Positions 33,129 to 44,025 of a stretch of DNA of 64,000 nucleotides are shown piece by piece; positions within the stretch are counted from its first letter, which is position 1, and the number at the start of each line of letters is the position of its first letter. The stretch is from Antilocapra americana (Eukaryota; Chordata; Mammalia; Artiodactyla; Antilocapridae). Location: assembly GCA_007570785.1 (NCBI GenBank), contig ML660211.1, positions 3,476,633-3,540,632 on the forward strand. Direction: 5' to 3'. Made by a program: the position numbers and the translations under genes. Below the pieces are notes generated by a model. The model saw only the letters and a program-made list of their open reading frames with translations, made no database searches and was not told the DNA's origin.

Positions 33129-34866
33129 GTTGTTGTTGCTCTTGTCGATCAATCACCCATTCGTGTCTAACTCTTTGAGACCCCAAGAAATGTAGCACTC
33201 CACGCCTCCCTGTCCTTCACATCTCCTGGAGTAGGCCCAAGTTCATTTTCATTGCACCAGTGATGCTGTCCAGCCATCTCATCTTCTGATGCCTTCTTCT
33301 CCTTCTGCCCTCAATCTTTCTCAGCATCAGGGACTTTTTTAATGAGTCATCCGTTAGCATCAAATGACAAAAATACTGGAGCTTCAGCTTCAACATCAGT
33401 CCTTCCAGTGCATATTCAGGGTTTATCTCCCTGAAGATGACTGGTTTGATCTCCTTGTTGTCCAAGGGAGTTTCACTAATCTTCTCTAGCACCATAGTTC
33501 AAAGGCATCAGTTCTTTGGTGTTCTGTCTTCTTTAGAATCCAGCTCTCATAAGCTCTCACATGACCACTGGGAAAACCATAGCCTTGACCATACAGACCT
33601 TTGTCAGCAGAGTAATGTCTCTGCTTTTCAACACACTGTCTAGGTATGTCATAGCTTTCCTGACAAGAAGCAAGCATCTTCTGATTTTGTGGCTGCAGTC
33701 ACCATCTGCAGTGATTTTAGAGCCCAAGAAGAGGAAAACTGTGATTACTTTCATGTTTTCCCCTTTTATCTTCCATGTAGTAATGGGACAAGATGCCATG
33801 ATATTAGTTTTTTTTTTTACTGTTTAGTCTTAAGCAGGCTCTTTCACTCTCCTCCTTTAGCCTCATCAAGAGGCCCTTTAGTTCCTCTTCGCTTTCTGCC
33901 ATCAGATACGTGTATCATCCACATATCTGAGGTTACTGATGTTTCTCCCATCTTTCTTGATTCCAGCTTGTAACTTGTTCAGCCTAATATTTCTCATGAT
34001 GTGCTCAGAGTGTAGGTTAAACAAACAAGGTGACAGCAGCTAGCCCTGTCATACTCCTTTATGGATCTTGAACAAATGAGTTGTTTGATACAGCATTCGA
34101 ACTGTTGCTTCTTTACCCATATACAGATTTCTCAGGAGGTAGGTAAAATGGCCTGGTATGGCCATCTCTAAGAACTTTCCACTGTTTGTCATGATCCACA
34201 CAGTCAAAGGTTTTAACATAGTCAATGAAACAGAGATAGATGTTTTTCTGAAATTCCTTTGCTTTCCTATAATCCTGCAAACGTTGGCGATTTGATCTCT
34301 AGTTCCTCTTCCTTTTCTAAACCCTGCTTGGATACCTGGAATTTCTTGGTTCACATAATGCTTAAGTTTAGTCTGCAAGATTTTAAGCTTGACCTTACTA
34401 GCATGGAAGATGACTGCAATTGTCCGATGGTTAGCACATTCTTTGGTACTATCCTTCTTGGGAATTGGGATGAGGATTGACCTTTTCCAGTACTGTGACC
34501 ATTGCTGGGTCTCCCATTTGCTGGCATAATGAATGCAAAATCTTGATGGCATCATCTTTTAGGGAATTGAATAGTTCTGTTGGAATTTCATCACATTCAC
34601 TAATTTTATTAACCGCAGTGCTGCTCAAGGCCCACTTGACTTCACACTCCAGAATGTCTGCTCTGGGTGACTAACCACAACATTGTAATAATCCAGTTCA
34701 TTAAAACCTTTTTTAATATAGCTCTTCCATGTATTCTTTCCATCTCATCTTGTTCTCTTCAGTCTACTAGGTCTCTATCATTTTTATCCTTTATTGTGTC
34801 TGTCTTTGGGAAGAATGCTTTGTTGATGTTCCTGATTTTCTGAAGAAATCTCTAGTCTTTCTCCTT
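33129..34866 (-). mobile_element. BovB, minus strand, ~1.7 kb
   Basis: BovB from its 3' end (33129) back into the ORF2 region upstream of the RT core (34866). It interrupts the plus-oriented half of the old L1, which resumes after the adjacent plus-strand BovB at about 35257. Confidence 0.85.
33217..34860 (-). pseudogene. BovB ORF2 reverse transcriptase pseudogene
   Basis: The reverse-transcriptase part of the RTE polyprotein. The best frame (34555-34049) contains KRSILIPIPKKDS, HRTIAVIFHASKV and QAGFRKGRGTRDQIAN, which precede the catalytic core in BovB. The YADD region near 33910 lies in a different frame and is damaged. C-terminal pieces are open at 33799-33557 and 33495-33217 (RRRRRHQKMRWLD). 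No single frame spans the RT, so it is inactive. Confidence 0.75.
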
Positions 34867-34874
34867 TTGTCATT

Positions 34875-35256
34875 GTACCATAAAAAAAGGCTGAGTGCTG
34901 AAGAATTGATGCTTTCTAACTGTGGTACTGGAGAAGACTCTTGAGAGTCACTTGGTCAGCAAGGAGATCAAACTAATCAATCCTAAAGTAAAACAACCCT
35001 GAATATTTATTGAAAGGACTGATGCTAAAGCAGAAGCTCCAATACTCTGGACACCTGATGCACAAAGCTGACTCATTGGAAAAGACTGATGCTGGGAAAG
35101 ATTGAAGGCAAAAGAAAAAGAGAGTATGAGATGGTTAGATAGCATCCCCAAGTCAGTGGACTTTAGCAAACTTCAGGAGATAGTAGAGGACAGGGAAGCA
35201 TGGTGTGCTGCAGTCCATGGGGTCACAAAGTATTGGACATGACTTAGTGACTGAAC
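34875..35256 (+). mobile_element. BovB 3' fragment, opposed to its neighbour
   Basis: Plus-strand BovB end (AGGCTGAGTGCTGAAGAATTG through GACATGACTTAGTGACTGAA). Because both this and the minus-strand neighbour contain the 3' end, they are two insertions, not one inverted element. Confidence 0.8.
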
Positions 35257-36019
35257 AACATATTAGAAGACACTCAACATTGTTAATCATCAGGGAAAGG
35301 AAAATTAAAACTACAGTGAGGTGATATCTCATATTAGTTAGGGTGGCTACTACAAAAATAAAAAAAAAAGCTAGGATGGGTGAGTATGTAGAAATATTAG
35401 AAATTTTCTTCACTGCTGGCAATGTAAAATGCTGCAGCTGCAATGGAAAATAGTAAGTTTTTCAAAAAATTAAAAACTAGTTACCAACAATGCCATTTCT
35501 GAGTATATACCCAAATGACTTGAAATCAAGATCTAAAAGGCAGTCTGTACTCCCATGTTCATGATGGCATTATTCTTAACAGCCAAGTCATGAACACAAT
35601 GGACATGTTCATGAACAAATGAATGGGTTAATAAAATGGGGCATATACACATAATGGAGTGTTAATCAGCCTTAAAGGAATTGGGCTGTTTGCAAACAAC
35701 TTGAATGAAACTTAATGGCATTATGCCAAGTGAAAAATCCCATCACAGAGGAACAAATGCCATGATTGCATTTAAATGAGGAACCTACAATAGTCAAATT
35801 CATAGAAGCAGTGAATAGAATGTTGGTTACCAGAGAACATGGAAAAAGACAACAGGAAGTTCTTGTTCAAGATGTATATAACATTTTGATTATGCAGAAT
35901 CAATTTCCTTCAGAGATCTGCTGTGTAGCATAGTGCCTGTAGTATACTATGTATAGTAATATTGTACTATCCACTCAGAACTTGCTAGGAGAGTAGATCT
36001 CCTGTTAAGTGTTTTTAGC

Positions 36020-36067
36020 ACATGCACACATACAAACACACACACAGACACACACACACACACACAG
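36020..36067. repeat. (CA)n microsatellite
   Basis: Imperfect CA dinucleotide run (ACACACACACAGACACACACACACACACACAG-type) in the 3' UTR of the old L1. Confidence 0.9.
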
Positions 36068-36259
36068 AAAGGGCACAAGGAGACTTTAGGAGGTGATTGG
36101 TATGTCTGTTACCTTGATGGTTGAGAATGATTCATAGGTATGTATATATATTTGTCCAAATTCACAGAATTGTGTTCATTAAATATGTGCAAGTTTTTGA
36201 CTATCCAAAGTAAGTAAATAAAAATAAAAGCCTTAGTTGAAATAAAGAATTGATTGTAA

Positions 36260-37525
36260 ATAGGTAAGAGGTCAGCAAGAAGAATATCATGTTCTGCAAG
36301 AAGGAAAAACTATGCTTTTACATTTGATCCCAAAATGTAAAAAATAAAAAAATAAAATAAATATTTGCCATGCCTGTTTTTGAAAGGCCAATTAAACCTA
36401 CCACAACCTCCCTTCCCTCCAAAAAAGGACAACTATTTGGGGAAAAAACTCATAAATAAATAAATGCTGTCAGTCTTGCCAAGAAGTATTGGAGAACATA
36501 TGCTGACTTTACAATAAGTCCTAACGTAGAGCACAAAGGCACTCTGCTCCCACGTTGAAAAATATATCTGAGCAGAAAAAGAAAAATCTGTAGAGATTTG
36601 GACAAATCCACCACAGCTGTGCCAACATATGGCACGCTGATTAATACAAGTGTCACTGGTAATAATGAACTGTGCAAAAAATATTATCCATGCAAAAAAT
36701 ATTATCCATGTAAACGGTTTATCTTAGAAATGCAAGTGTTTCTTTCCAAATTTATTCTTCAACTGTTTGATCAAAAATAAATAAATTAAAAAAAAACTTG
36801 AATTTTCAAAGATTTCCAAAGAAGTGTACAATTTAAAATATTAGGATATTCAGATAAACATATTTTGAATCGTGTTGTTAGTAGGTCCTCTTCCTTTGAT
36901 GATTCTTTGCCTCCTTCAAAAATGACCTCTTATGAAGGACTTGAATGTTTAGCATGTATAGAAATTTGCTCTGGCAATTTAAAGTACAATATTGTGCCTT
37001 TTTATGCAATAGAGTAAGATATGATTTCTTTTTTCTGAAATATTGGATGTTGAGGCAGATCACCTAATAGAACAGAGTGGTCTTTACAGATTAATGCTCC
37101 GTTCTTAAGGGAGCAATACTTGCCCCAGGGGAGCCATAATTGGTTTGAAGGTGACAAACATATCTTATATATTACAAGGTTTGAGGTCTTTTAAAAGGTC
37201 ATGGTAGATAGGTATATAGTAGAAGTGCAATGTTAAAAGGTTGTGGAAGTTGGGAGAATGATTAGTAAAATTAATTATGTTTAAACAGTTACTGTAATTA
37301 GTGATAATAATTTTGAAAAGTTGATTAACCTTGGCTAATGACTGCCTGGGTCCAAGAGAGGGTTGTCAATCCCTGGGGCTAAAATCAGCTCTCAGAACTA
37401 AAGCAGGGAGCAAGACTGCAGTTATGGAGCAAGGAGAGGAAGTACATATAGAGCAGGTATTTACTGGGAATTCATGGTATAGCAGACATACATTTAGAAA
37501 GTGAAATGCACAGATTAAGAATTTC
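36260..37525. other. AT-rich intergenic DNA, no gene seen
   Basis: No gene seen. An 18-bp unit TGCAAAAAATATTATCCA is duplicated in tandem at 36672-36707. The rest holds short frames without domains. Confidence 0.55.
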
Positions 37526-37701
37526 AGGGACTTCCCTGCTGCCAGTGGCTAACACTACACATTCTCAACAAAGGGGGCCATGGTTCCATCCCTGGTCAGG
37601 GAACTAGATCCCACATACTGCAACTAAGAGTTTGCATGCTTTGGGGAAGATCCACGATCCTACTTGCTGCAATTAAGAGCCAGGATAGATAAATGAATAA
37701 A
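37526..37701 (+). mobile_element. CHR-type SINE
   Basis: AGGGACTTCCCTGCTGCCAGTGGCTAACAC starts a tRNA-like head; GGTCAGGGAACTAGATCCCACATACTGCAACTAAGAGTTTGCATG is characteristic of the cetartiodactyl CHR SINE family. It ends in an AAATGAATAAAC tail. This supports a whale/ruminant-lineage genome. Confidence 0.85.
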
Positions 37702-37810
37702 CTTATTTTAAGAAGTGTGTAAAACAAGAGTATACAGTTGTCAGCTATAATATTGTTCACTCAGTTAAATTTGATTTCAGATCAACAATATGATCTGGAG
37801 CATATAAGTA

Positions 37811-38012
37811 AAAGTGAAAGTGTTAACAGCTCAGTCATGTCTGACTCTTTGTGACCCCATGAACTGTAGCCTGCCAGGCTCCTCTGTCCATGGGATTCTC
37901 CAGGCAAGAATACTGCAATGGGTAGCCATTCCCTTCTCCTGGGAATCTTCCTGACCCAGGGATCAAACCTAGGTCTCCTGTGTTGCAGGCAGATTCTGTG
38001 CTGTCTGAGCCT
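37811..38012 (-). mobile_element. Bov-tA SINE
   Basis: Minus-strand SINE: tail GCTCAGTCATGTCTGACTCTTTG at the left, body CCTCTGTCCATGGGATTCTCC, and the diverged tRNA-like head at the right ending CTGTCTGAGCC. Confidence 0.9.
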
Positions 38013-38429
38013 CTACATATCATTCATTATCTTAGATTCAAATTTAACTTCGCATTTCATATTTTTGATGAATCTGGCAACTCCTTCCTGCCCAAGTGCC
38101 AGTTATATATTGGAAAAAATGAAAAAAGAATCCTAAAACTTTCAGTTATCTAAAAATCCATGGTCCCTAAAAAGGTTCTCTTTGTTTTTAGGCTAATTTA
38201 TAAGCTAAGAAATTAGTCTATACTCAAAAAGGCTAATATACTAATCTACTTTAAAGTTTTTGCAGTCAGTCTTTGTATATCACTGTCACCCTAAATCAGT
38301 ATATCTCTGCTGCCATGGAAACTATTTAAATATAAAATTAGAAATTTGCCCACAAAAATATATACAAACACACATATTTAAATGTTTATAATCACATCAC
38401 AGGGAACTCAGTGATCTGTGCTAAACATA

Positions 38430-38475
38430 GGCTTCCCTGGTGGCTCAGCTGATAAAGAATCCATGTACAGTGTGC
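38430..38475 (+). mobile_element. Bov-tA SINE head fragment
   Basis: GGCTTCCCTGGTGGCTCAGCTGATAAAGAATCC is the SINE tRNA-like head; the rest of the element is missing and the sequence runs into a (TA)n-rich patch at 38505-38545. Confidence 0.75.
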
Positions 38476-38545
38476 CAACATAGGGGGAAGAGAGATTCCA
38501 TTTATATATACAATTTATATATATTATATATGCATATATATATAC

Positions 38546-41060
38546 TTTCTGAGCATTGTTGCTATTTGCACTTGGCAGATACATAGCTAGACAAGTAGAT
38601 AATAGAAAGAAAAAAATAATTGACCCTATCTCTGACTCTTGGATAAATACATAATATACAGTCAATCAGCTGACAAATATACCTCCATAAGTTTCAAATT
38701 TCTTATCAAAGGAAGATCATTTCTTGTCATAAGATTGGGTTGGCCTCAGATTTTTAGAACTGCTGTTGTATCCTTTCTTTTGTAATATATTCCTCCACAT
38801 CATTAATTGCTCATAATATTCAGTCATAATCAGTCTTTACTACCTGTAGTCTAAGAATCTAGATTACTGTTAGGTACCTCTCACTTCTTTTGGAAAAACA
38901 CCAAGCATATATCTGAAAATAGATTATCTATTGTGCATCTGGACCTATTACAACTCCCATTTCCATCCTGCATGAAGTCTTATGTTGACTTAACAGAAGA
39001 AAAATGAATATTAGTTACATAAATTAAGTAGCTAGATTATCATTTGAAAAGCAACAGTGCCTCAAGGATCTCTAAATATATCTTCCTGTTTCATCCATCG
39101 TGACTGGAACAAAGTGGAGAGATCAAAAGGAAGATCCATAATCCTGACCTGGTTTTATTTAAAATTTTGATTTATTATATTTAGCATGAATTTTTCCAGC
39201 TAATTTGATTTTTAAAATATTTTATTAAAGTATTACTTATCTTGATTACTGGGTTTCTTGACATCCCTTAAATTATGCATCCAAACCAAGTACTTCATTG
39301 GATTCTCCCTTGTCCAGTCTTGACATTAACAAAGTTGTTTGCTCAAGAATAAATTGTTTGTTTTAATTTAATGACTAAGTTTGGACATATTATTTTCAAT
39401 GATTTAATGCAACCATGCTGTGTATCATAGATATACCATTTTAGTTTGGTAAGGACAATTTGTGTCTTTTTTCCAAGTGCAGGTAGCTAGTTTGGAACAT
39501 TTTATTGCTATAAGTGACACTCATCAGTAAGTGGGTATTTGATACTTCTTTAAACTTAACTCTTGACCAGTCTAAAATTCTTTAGCAAATTCATGATTTT
39601 ATCAATACTGTCATCAGTGAATAAAGAAAACTCATTTTAATATGAATTAACTTTTTCAAGTGAGTATGGATGGAGTTGTGAAATACCTAAAAGGCCAGAG
39701 AGACATCAATTAAAGCACCACTTCTGACTAAGATTTGGTTTTTTTTCTGTCATTTTGTTAGTATCACAGATTTAAAATCCAAAACTAAAGATTTTTTTCA
39801 AAAAACTTCCATTGTATTTCCATTAATCTTATATAATTCTTTTATCCACTAGAAACAATATCATAATTTGACAGATTTTACTAAAATATTTTCTAAAAAA
39901 ATGTAATTGGATATGAAAATGAGATGGCTGAATGGGAGTCCAATCTGAAATTGGCCTGTGGTTCTAAATAGAGGAACTCATGAATCAGAAGAAAATTAGT
40001 GATGTCAATATTATGGTCAATGTAGAGAATGTAGTCAGAAAATTTAATAGAACAACTTTCTACATTTTACAAATTATATGCATGAGCTCAGTGTAAGTAG
40101 GACCCATTAAGCCTCCACATAAATATTAAATAAGTGAAAAAGAACTCCATGGTATGATGCCTTTAAAATAGAGAATAAGGTGGCCAGGATCAGCAAATAA
40201 AGACAAAACATTTTTCAATTCACATCTGAATTGTAGCTCTAGGTAATTACATTCTACTCATATTCAGTTGCCAGTAAGAGAGCATTCCATAGCTATAGTA
40301 CACTGAATTCCAAGGATACAAGTACATTTCACAGTTCTCAGAAACTTGTTAATAAATTAATTGGAAAATTGTGAACAAAGAAAATAATTAAACAGTTACA
40401 TGGAGTATCAAGAACATGTGTTATAGAGTTGTGGTTATATTTATGATGTATTTTATATATTCTGATAGATTAATAATTATATTCATATGTTTGCTAAGGT
40501 CTTACTGAAAATTAAAGATAAACATATTTGAAAAAATCTCAATTATTAATTTGAAGATAATTAGTTAAACATTGATCATCTCCTATATGAAGACATCTCT
40601 AAATCAACCTACATAAATTCTAGGAAATACAGAGTTTTCCAATCTGATCTAAGGAAACTATGTAATGTATTGAAAGAACTATTTTTTGTTTTATAACATG
40701 AGTCAGCTTCATAAAAGGCATTAATTTTTGATCATGAAAAGTAATCTGAAGTGATTTCTGGTATTGTTGCATAAGGCTGTTAAAAATTCAAACTTTACTT
40801 CTCTCATCTTGTGATCACTTTGATTTCCTCGTACTTTGTATTTCCCTGTCTCTACATCATCTTATCCTTAATTAAGCACACATAACTAGTGCTAATAATA
40901 TATGCTTTCATTTTCCTCAAAAACTCGTGGAATACTTAATGCAAGTATTCCTTTAAGAAGATGTCTCCAATATATTTATCTTCATTCCAGAATTCTCTAT
41001 TCTTTTGGTAATGTATATTAAAAAGTAAAAGAACATTGCTGTTTTGATACTTGCTCAACA
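38546..41060. other. AT-rich unique DNA, no gene seen
   Basis: About 2.5 kb without a recognisable gene, repeat or RNA gene. Confidence 0.6.
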
Positions 41061-41062
41061 CA

Positions 41063-41272
41063 CCTTGTAGCTCAGTTGGTAAAGAATATGCCTGCAATAC
41101 GGGAGACCTGGGTTTGATCCCTGGGTCAGGAACATCCCTTGGAGAAGGAAATGGCAACCCACTCCAGTATTCTTGCTTGGAGAATCCCATGGACAGAGGA
41201 GTCTGGCAGGCTACAGTCCATGGGGTCGCAAGAGTCAGACTTGATTTAGTGACTAAACCACCACTACCATAG
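41063..41272 (+). mobile_element. Bov-tA SINE
   Basis: Head CTTGTAGCTCAGTTGGTAAAG, B-box GGTTTGATCCC, Bov-A body and the end GACTTGATTTAGTGACTAAACC with a CCA-rich tail like the one at 2603-2669, suggesting the same tail type. Confidence 0.9.
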
Positions 41273-41749
41273 CACATGAAAATGTCATTTCCCAAATGTA
41301 AGAATTCAGCCAAACAGGAAGAGAATTTCCATTTTTTATAGTCTTCTTTTTATAGTCATTCTAGTCAAGACTTCAGACATGAGGCATCATAAAGCTGAGA
41401 GACTGAAAAATAAAGAATTAGAAGCCCAGCAAAGGATTTCTATATTTCAATGTCAAGATAAAGAGGTAAGAAATGTAATAAGAAGGAATAGGAGAACTTA
41501 ATTAAGCTTGATAATAAGGTCAACTATGATACTTTTTACTAGTGTCTAAAATAACCTGAATATGTGAACTGATCTGTATCTATGGGTGTTCACTCTTCTT
41601 TTTGAAGAGAGTTATAAAGTGAAAAGAAAAGTTGGCATTCTCCCATGATCTACACAGAATATAAAATATATCCTAGTTTCACCCATTCTCCCAAAACATA
41701 TTTCATGTTTCATTATAGTTATGCTCTTCTCTCTGGCTGGGTTATTTTA

Positions 41750-42000
41750 GTACTCCATTTTCCCTTGATAATTCTGTTTATTCAGAACCAAGCTCCGTTC
41801 TTCCAGGAAGCCTTCATAAAGTCCTCCAGACTACAACACATTCTTCAGTTGTATTTTCTTCCACATCAAGCATATTGTTTCAACTACCCTTGTTTTCATT
41901 GTAGTTGGTTCAAACAAATAAACTTCATGTTCATGAAGGGCGGGGGCTATGCTTCTTCTATTTTGTATCAGCAGCAACAAAAGTCCTGATTCATAACAAG
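41750..42000 (+). mobile_element. L2 fragment
   Basis: GTTCTTCCAGGAAGCCTTCATAAAGTCC followed by AACTTCATGTTCATGAAGGGCGGGGGCTATG resembles the L2 3' region (TTCCAGGAAGCCTTCCCTGAC ... CTCCTTGAGGGCAGGG). The 114-codon frame at 41645-41989 lies mostly in it and is not a gene. Confidence 0.6.
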
Positions 42001-42019
42001 GGAGCAAGAGATGCTACTT

Positions 42020-42145
42020 TAACTCCTTCATTTATTTATTCAACAACTAATGCTATTTCAGATATTTATTGAGAGCATGTAATCAGCTAGATGCTATGTA
42101 TGAGGAGATAAAGGGCCTTCTAGACCAAGACCTAGGACACTCCAG
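42020..42145 (-). mobile_element. L2 3' end fragment
   Basis: CATTTATTTATTCAACAACTAATGC...GATATTTATTGAGAGCATGTAATCAGCTAGATGCTATG matches the reverse complement of the L2 3' end (ATTCAACAAATATTTATTGAGC...). Confidence 0.6.
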
Positions 42146-42151
42146 CTTCTA

Positions 42152-42272
42152 GTGGTTGTTGTTCAGTCACTAAGTTGTGACCAACAATTTGTGACCCCAC
42201 GGACTTCAGCAGGCTTCTCTGTCCTTCACAATTTCCTGGAGTTGGCTCAAACTCATGTCCATTGACTCTGTG
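42152..42272 (-). mobile_element. BovB 3' end, short fragment
   Basis: About 120 bp: TGTTGTTCAGTCACTAAG, GTGACCCCACGGAC, TCACAATTTCCTGGAGTTGGCTCAAACTCATGTCCATTG, i.e. the last part of BovB on the minus strand. Confidence 0.75.
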
Positions 42273-44020
42273 ATGTGCTCATAAGAATAGCCTGGCAAGT
42301 GCCATCTCTGTTATAAGGCATAGGCAGATAGAGGAGTAAATAAACCAAAGTCCTCCCGCTGCGAGGACTGGGGACCATAAAAATGTTGGGTGCCTTGAAA
42401 TAAGAGCACTGGTGGCTCTCACTTCATGTCACTTTGTCAGGACAGTCTCTTTTATTATAATGACATTGACTAGGACTTAAGATGTATTGGGAAATAGTGT
42501 TATAGGAAGAGAAATCTCAAAATCCTTAATTTGAGAACATTCTCGGAATATTTGGGGCAAAAAAAGAAAAAAAAGAAGTAGGTGTAAGTGTAGGGAGCAG
42601 AGTCCTCCATGGTTGAAGGGAGTCACAAGGTCAAACGGTGGTTGTGGCTGGATCTGGAGCATTTGATTTCTGAGCTCCTACAGTTACTGCAGTTTGCATG
42701 CTGAATAAGATGAAGTGCTGGCTTTTGAGCAGCCTAGTGTCACTGTTGATTTTTGCTTTGAAAGATAATCTAGAAGATGTGTAGATATGAAAGTAAAGGA
42801 TTCTCTGAGAATCAGTTGCAATCCCAGTATTAATCTCCATGGACACCTACAGCCAAACCTGAATATAACATATTAAGCACTGGTTACCACAATCTGGCTG
42901 GGGTCTGAGTCAGGCCTAAGGTAATCTGTATTTGTTATTTGCTTGTCCTCATAGTTTATGAAATAATGTTTGTACCTGGTTTCTGTTGTGTCTTTAAGAT
43001 AAAGCTTTCCTTTTTCACATCACTGTGGCTTTCCTTTCTCTTGACTGCACTCAGACTAACACACTGGGCCTTAGGGTTCTCTGCATGTTAGGCTATCCAT
43101 AAGAGCTGCCTTGGGATCTCAGTGTCTTAAAGAGATTTTGGTGAAACTGCTTTATTTTTCTCTACTTTATTTTCTTTCCCCAAGAGGTACTAGGGCAGAC
43201 TAGAGAACAATCGAAACAATCACATCAAGTGTTAAGCCCCTGATTATAAGTTTTCCTCACCAGAATTTTTGCACTTTTCCCACCATGACCTTTTTCTGGA
43301 AAGCCTTTTTTTTTTTTTTTTCTCCTTTCTTATTGATTCTTGGTAACCTAGATGGGACTTACTTGTAGGGAATACTCAGCTGAGTTTCTGTAACTTAAGA
43401 TTCCAAATCTATGTGATTTTGGAAAATTGTCAAGAAATACGCACAGGCACAGTGAAATGTTTTGATATGATTCAATCTATTAAATGTTTAATCCCAGATA
43501 ATACATTGTTTGATTTCTTTTGTTTGTCAACCTAGAGCCAGAAAGCATCATAGAAATCATGTTAAGGGAAATTTGTTACCCCAGAGGGCCAAATATAATT
43601 ATCCGTGGTACTTAAGGAAGTATACCAACTATATTAAAGGCTAAAAACAACAAATAGGTTTACTGAATTTTCTTAATACTCTTTGGAGGGTTTGTCAAAA
43701 TGCTTCTGCTTAATCCTGATTTGTAAAAAGCTGTAGAGAATTTGATATCTTCAGGTTTTTCCATATATTTGATCTGTTTACATGGAGGACCAACTCACTG
43801 TCAGTTATGGGTTTAGAATTTCTTAAAAGAAATTACTTAATAGCTGAATAAACGACAACATCAAGGGCATAGAATGCAATCCAATTAGCATAATTTTTCA
43901 AATTTCTTTCAGTATTAATAATTATACAAATAAACACGGATAGTATTTTCTTTCCTTTTGATTAATGTTGGATTTTACAATGGAAAAAACACGCACAAAG
44001 TCGTTATTCAGTAATTTTAA
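42273..44020. other. Intergenic DNA, no gene identified
   Basis: Less AT-rich than the surroundings at 42300-43150; could include an old LTR that I cannot name. A T run lies at 43307-43322. Minus-strand frames at 42477-42662 and 42631-42846 have no recognisable domains. Confidence 0.45.
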
Positions 44021-44025
44021 TAAAC

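Larger units (their letters stand above)
31115..36243 (+). mobile_element. Old L1 with 5' inversion, invaded by L1 and BovB
   Basis: Left part (31115-31148 and 32554-32955) is L1 ORF2 in minus orientation; right part (32956-33128 and 35257-36243) is L1 ORF2 end and 3' UTR in plus orientation, ending in an A-rich tail. The minus part begins at AAGCTTTTCAG and the plus part at CCACATATCTGGTAAGG, positions only some tens of bases apart in L1. This is the layout left by twin priming. Diverged flanks AAAGAAGTGATCATAA (31102-31117) and AAAGAATTGATTGTAA (36244-36259; 13 of 16 identical) may be its target-site duplication. Confidence 0.65.

Noticed and set aside
33129..35256. The opposed BovB pair as one twin-primed BovB
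   Set aside because: Both pieces contain the 3' end of BovB, so they overlap in consensus and must be two insertions.
41645..41989. 114-codon plus-strand frame as a membrane protein gene
   Set aside because: Much of it overlaps an L2 fragment, and the hydrophobicity follows from pyrimidine-rich sequence.
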